A stretch of 6,721 nucleotides of DNA from an uncultured Oscillospiraceae bacterium (GTDB lineage: Bacteria > Bacillota > Clostridia > UBA1381), in contig CAMNAT010000122.1 in NCBI GenBank assembly GCA_946531785.1, positions 1 through 6,721 of the forward strand, written 5' to 3'. A program made the position numbers and the translations under genes. Below are positions 6,024 through 6,721 of the stretch, one piece after another. How positions within the stretch are numbered: position 1 is the first letter of the stretch; each line of letters begins with the position of its first letter. The notes beneath the pieces were generated by a model. It searched no databases. It worked only from the letters and a program-made list of their open reading frames with translations, and was not told the DNA's origin.

Positions 6024-6650
6024 TCAAAATATCTGCCCCGGAAGCTTGAGCTTTTCCTTATGCGGGAACCCTTTATCAAATTCCTCAACATCGGCATCAT
6101 CTACATAATAGCCTTGCGGCGTCTGATAAACTCCAGTAACACCTTCAAGGTATCCTGTGATCAGTTCTTTACACAGGAAGAATGAAGAATCGGCATCCTC
6201 AGGCAGATCATGGTATCTGATACCGAACCTGCTTGAATAATCAAACCCGCATTTACCGTAAAAGTCGATGTTACCTTCAAATAATACAGCACCGAAGCCG
6301 AGAGCCGCAGCTTTTTCCAAAGAATAGTCAAGAAGCTTTTTTCCATATCCCTTTCGTTTTAACTCGGGCGTGATGCAGATCGGTCCCATTGTCAGAACAG
6401 GTATATCCCTGCCGTCATCGGCATTAATTACCGTTTTCATAAACATATTCTGTCCGATAAGCTTGCCATTTTGCTCCATCACAAAATCAAGCTGCTTTAC
6501 AAATGCCGGATCGTCCCGAAGCATATGTATCACATAATGCTCACTGCAGCCCGGACGGTAAACATTCCAGAAGCTTTCTCTTATGAGGTTTTCTACTTCT
6601 CTGTAGTCTTCTTTTTCCTCTAAACGAATATTATAGTTATTTTTACTCAT
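6024..6650 (-). CDS. GNAT-family N-acetyltransferase (YhbS-like)
   Basis: Cytoplasmic acetyl-CoA-dependent acyltransferase of 208 residues; the substrate (small molecule or protein amine) is unknown. The acetyl-CoA-binding core is clear: a beta strand VLTMGPICITP leads into KRKGYGKKLL (the Q/RxxGxG/A pyrophosphate loop, with Lys in the first position), then the helix to KAAALGFGAVLFEGN and the FYGKCGF block typical of YhbS-like enzymes. The N-terminal part (RLEEKEDYREVENLIRESF) is the usual first strand and helix. The last 45 residues or so form an extension ending KLPGQIF. I choose ATG 6650 because GGGGAGGA (6664-6657) is 6 nt upstream; an in-frame ATG at 6674 lies before that site and would give eight extra residues. 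It is convergent with the operon and probably a separate transcription unit. Confidence 0.9.
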   Translation of the reverse strand: MSKNNYNIRLEEKEDYREVENLIRESFWNVYRPGCSEHYVIHMLRDDPAFVKQLDFVMEQNGKLIGQNMFMKTVINADDGRDIPVLTMGPICITPELKRKGYGKKLLDYSLEKAAALGFGAVLFEGNIDFYGKCGFDYSSRFGIRYHDLPEDADSSFFLCKELITGYLEGVTGVYQTPQGYYVDDADVEEFDKGFPHKEKLKLPGQIF

Positions 6651-6669
6651 TATTTTTCCTCCCCAACAA

Positions 6670-6685
6670 GTCATAAAATCATGAC
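6670..6685. promoter_or_regulatory. Small inverted repeat upstream of the acetyltransferase
   Basis: GTCAT (6670-6674) and ATGAC (6681-6685) flank six A/T-rich bases just upstream of the ribosome site of the minus-strand gene. It could be an operator overlapping the start region. No convincing -35/-10 pair was seen between here and the window edge, so the promoter may lie outside or be weak. Confidence 0.2.
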
Positions 6686-6721
6686 ATATACAGCGACATC
6701 CATTACGTTTTTACCCTCTTA

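Noticed and set aside
5949..6185. Plus-strand 78-codon frame after the antiporter
   Set aside because: It starts at the operon terminator hairpin and then runs antisense through the acetyltransferase gene; no ribosome site and no motif.

Overview
The window looks like chromosomal DNA from a Gram-positive, moderate-GC member of the Clostridia, probably a Ruminococcus-like gut or rumen Firmicute. This is inferred from strong AGGAGG-type ribosome sites, consensus sigma-A promoters, short intergenic gaps and the family mix (DUF5684 protein, glycerophosphodiester phosphodiesterase with a fused membrane domain, HdeD-like DUF308 protein). The species cannot be fixed from the sequence alone. No RNA gene, CRISPR array, insertion sequence, integrase or phage gene was found.

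Layout. (1) 34-507, minus strand: a family 2 glycosyltransferase that ends abruptly after its catalytic core, probably truncated or frameshifted. (2) 508-735: a divergent control region with two well-formed sigma-A promoters facing opposite ways, a perfect tandem 14-bp repeat inside the leftward promoter, and an inverted repeat around the -35 of the rightward promoter. (3) 736-1716, plus: a PAP2 membrane phosphatase with its full catalytic triad of motifs. (4) 1717-1855: a 139-bp leader with an unused strong Shine-Dalgarno and at most a weak promoter. (5) 1856-5925, plus: four closely spaced genes for integral membrane proteins: a DUF308/HdeD-like protein, a DUF5684-like protein, a membrane-anchored glycerophosphodiester phosphodiesterase and a CPA1 Na+/H+ antiporter. 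(6) 5952-5990: a strong intrinsic terminator. (7) 6024-6650, minus: a GNAT acetyltransferase convergent with the operon.

How they may work together. The plus-strand genes all act in or at the membrane. PAP2 and GDPD enzymes hydrolyse lipid phosphates and glycerophosphodiesters. The antiporter handles pH and sodium, and DUF308 proteins are named after the acid-resistance protein HdeD. A reasonable inference is an envelope-maintenance and pH/ion-stress unit transcribed from the promoter at 662-690, possibly boosted by a weak internal start. Its members belong to known families; the grouping itself, the DUF5684 protein and the architecture of the divergent control region are the less explored parts. 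I saw no clear evidence for a wholly new class of system.
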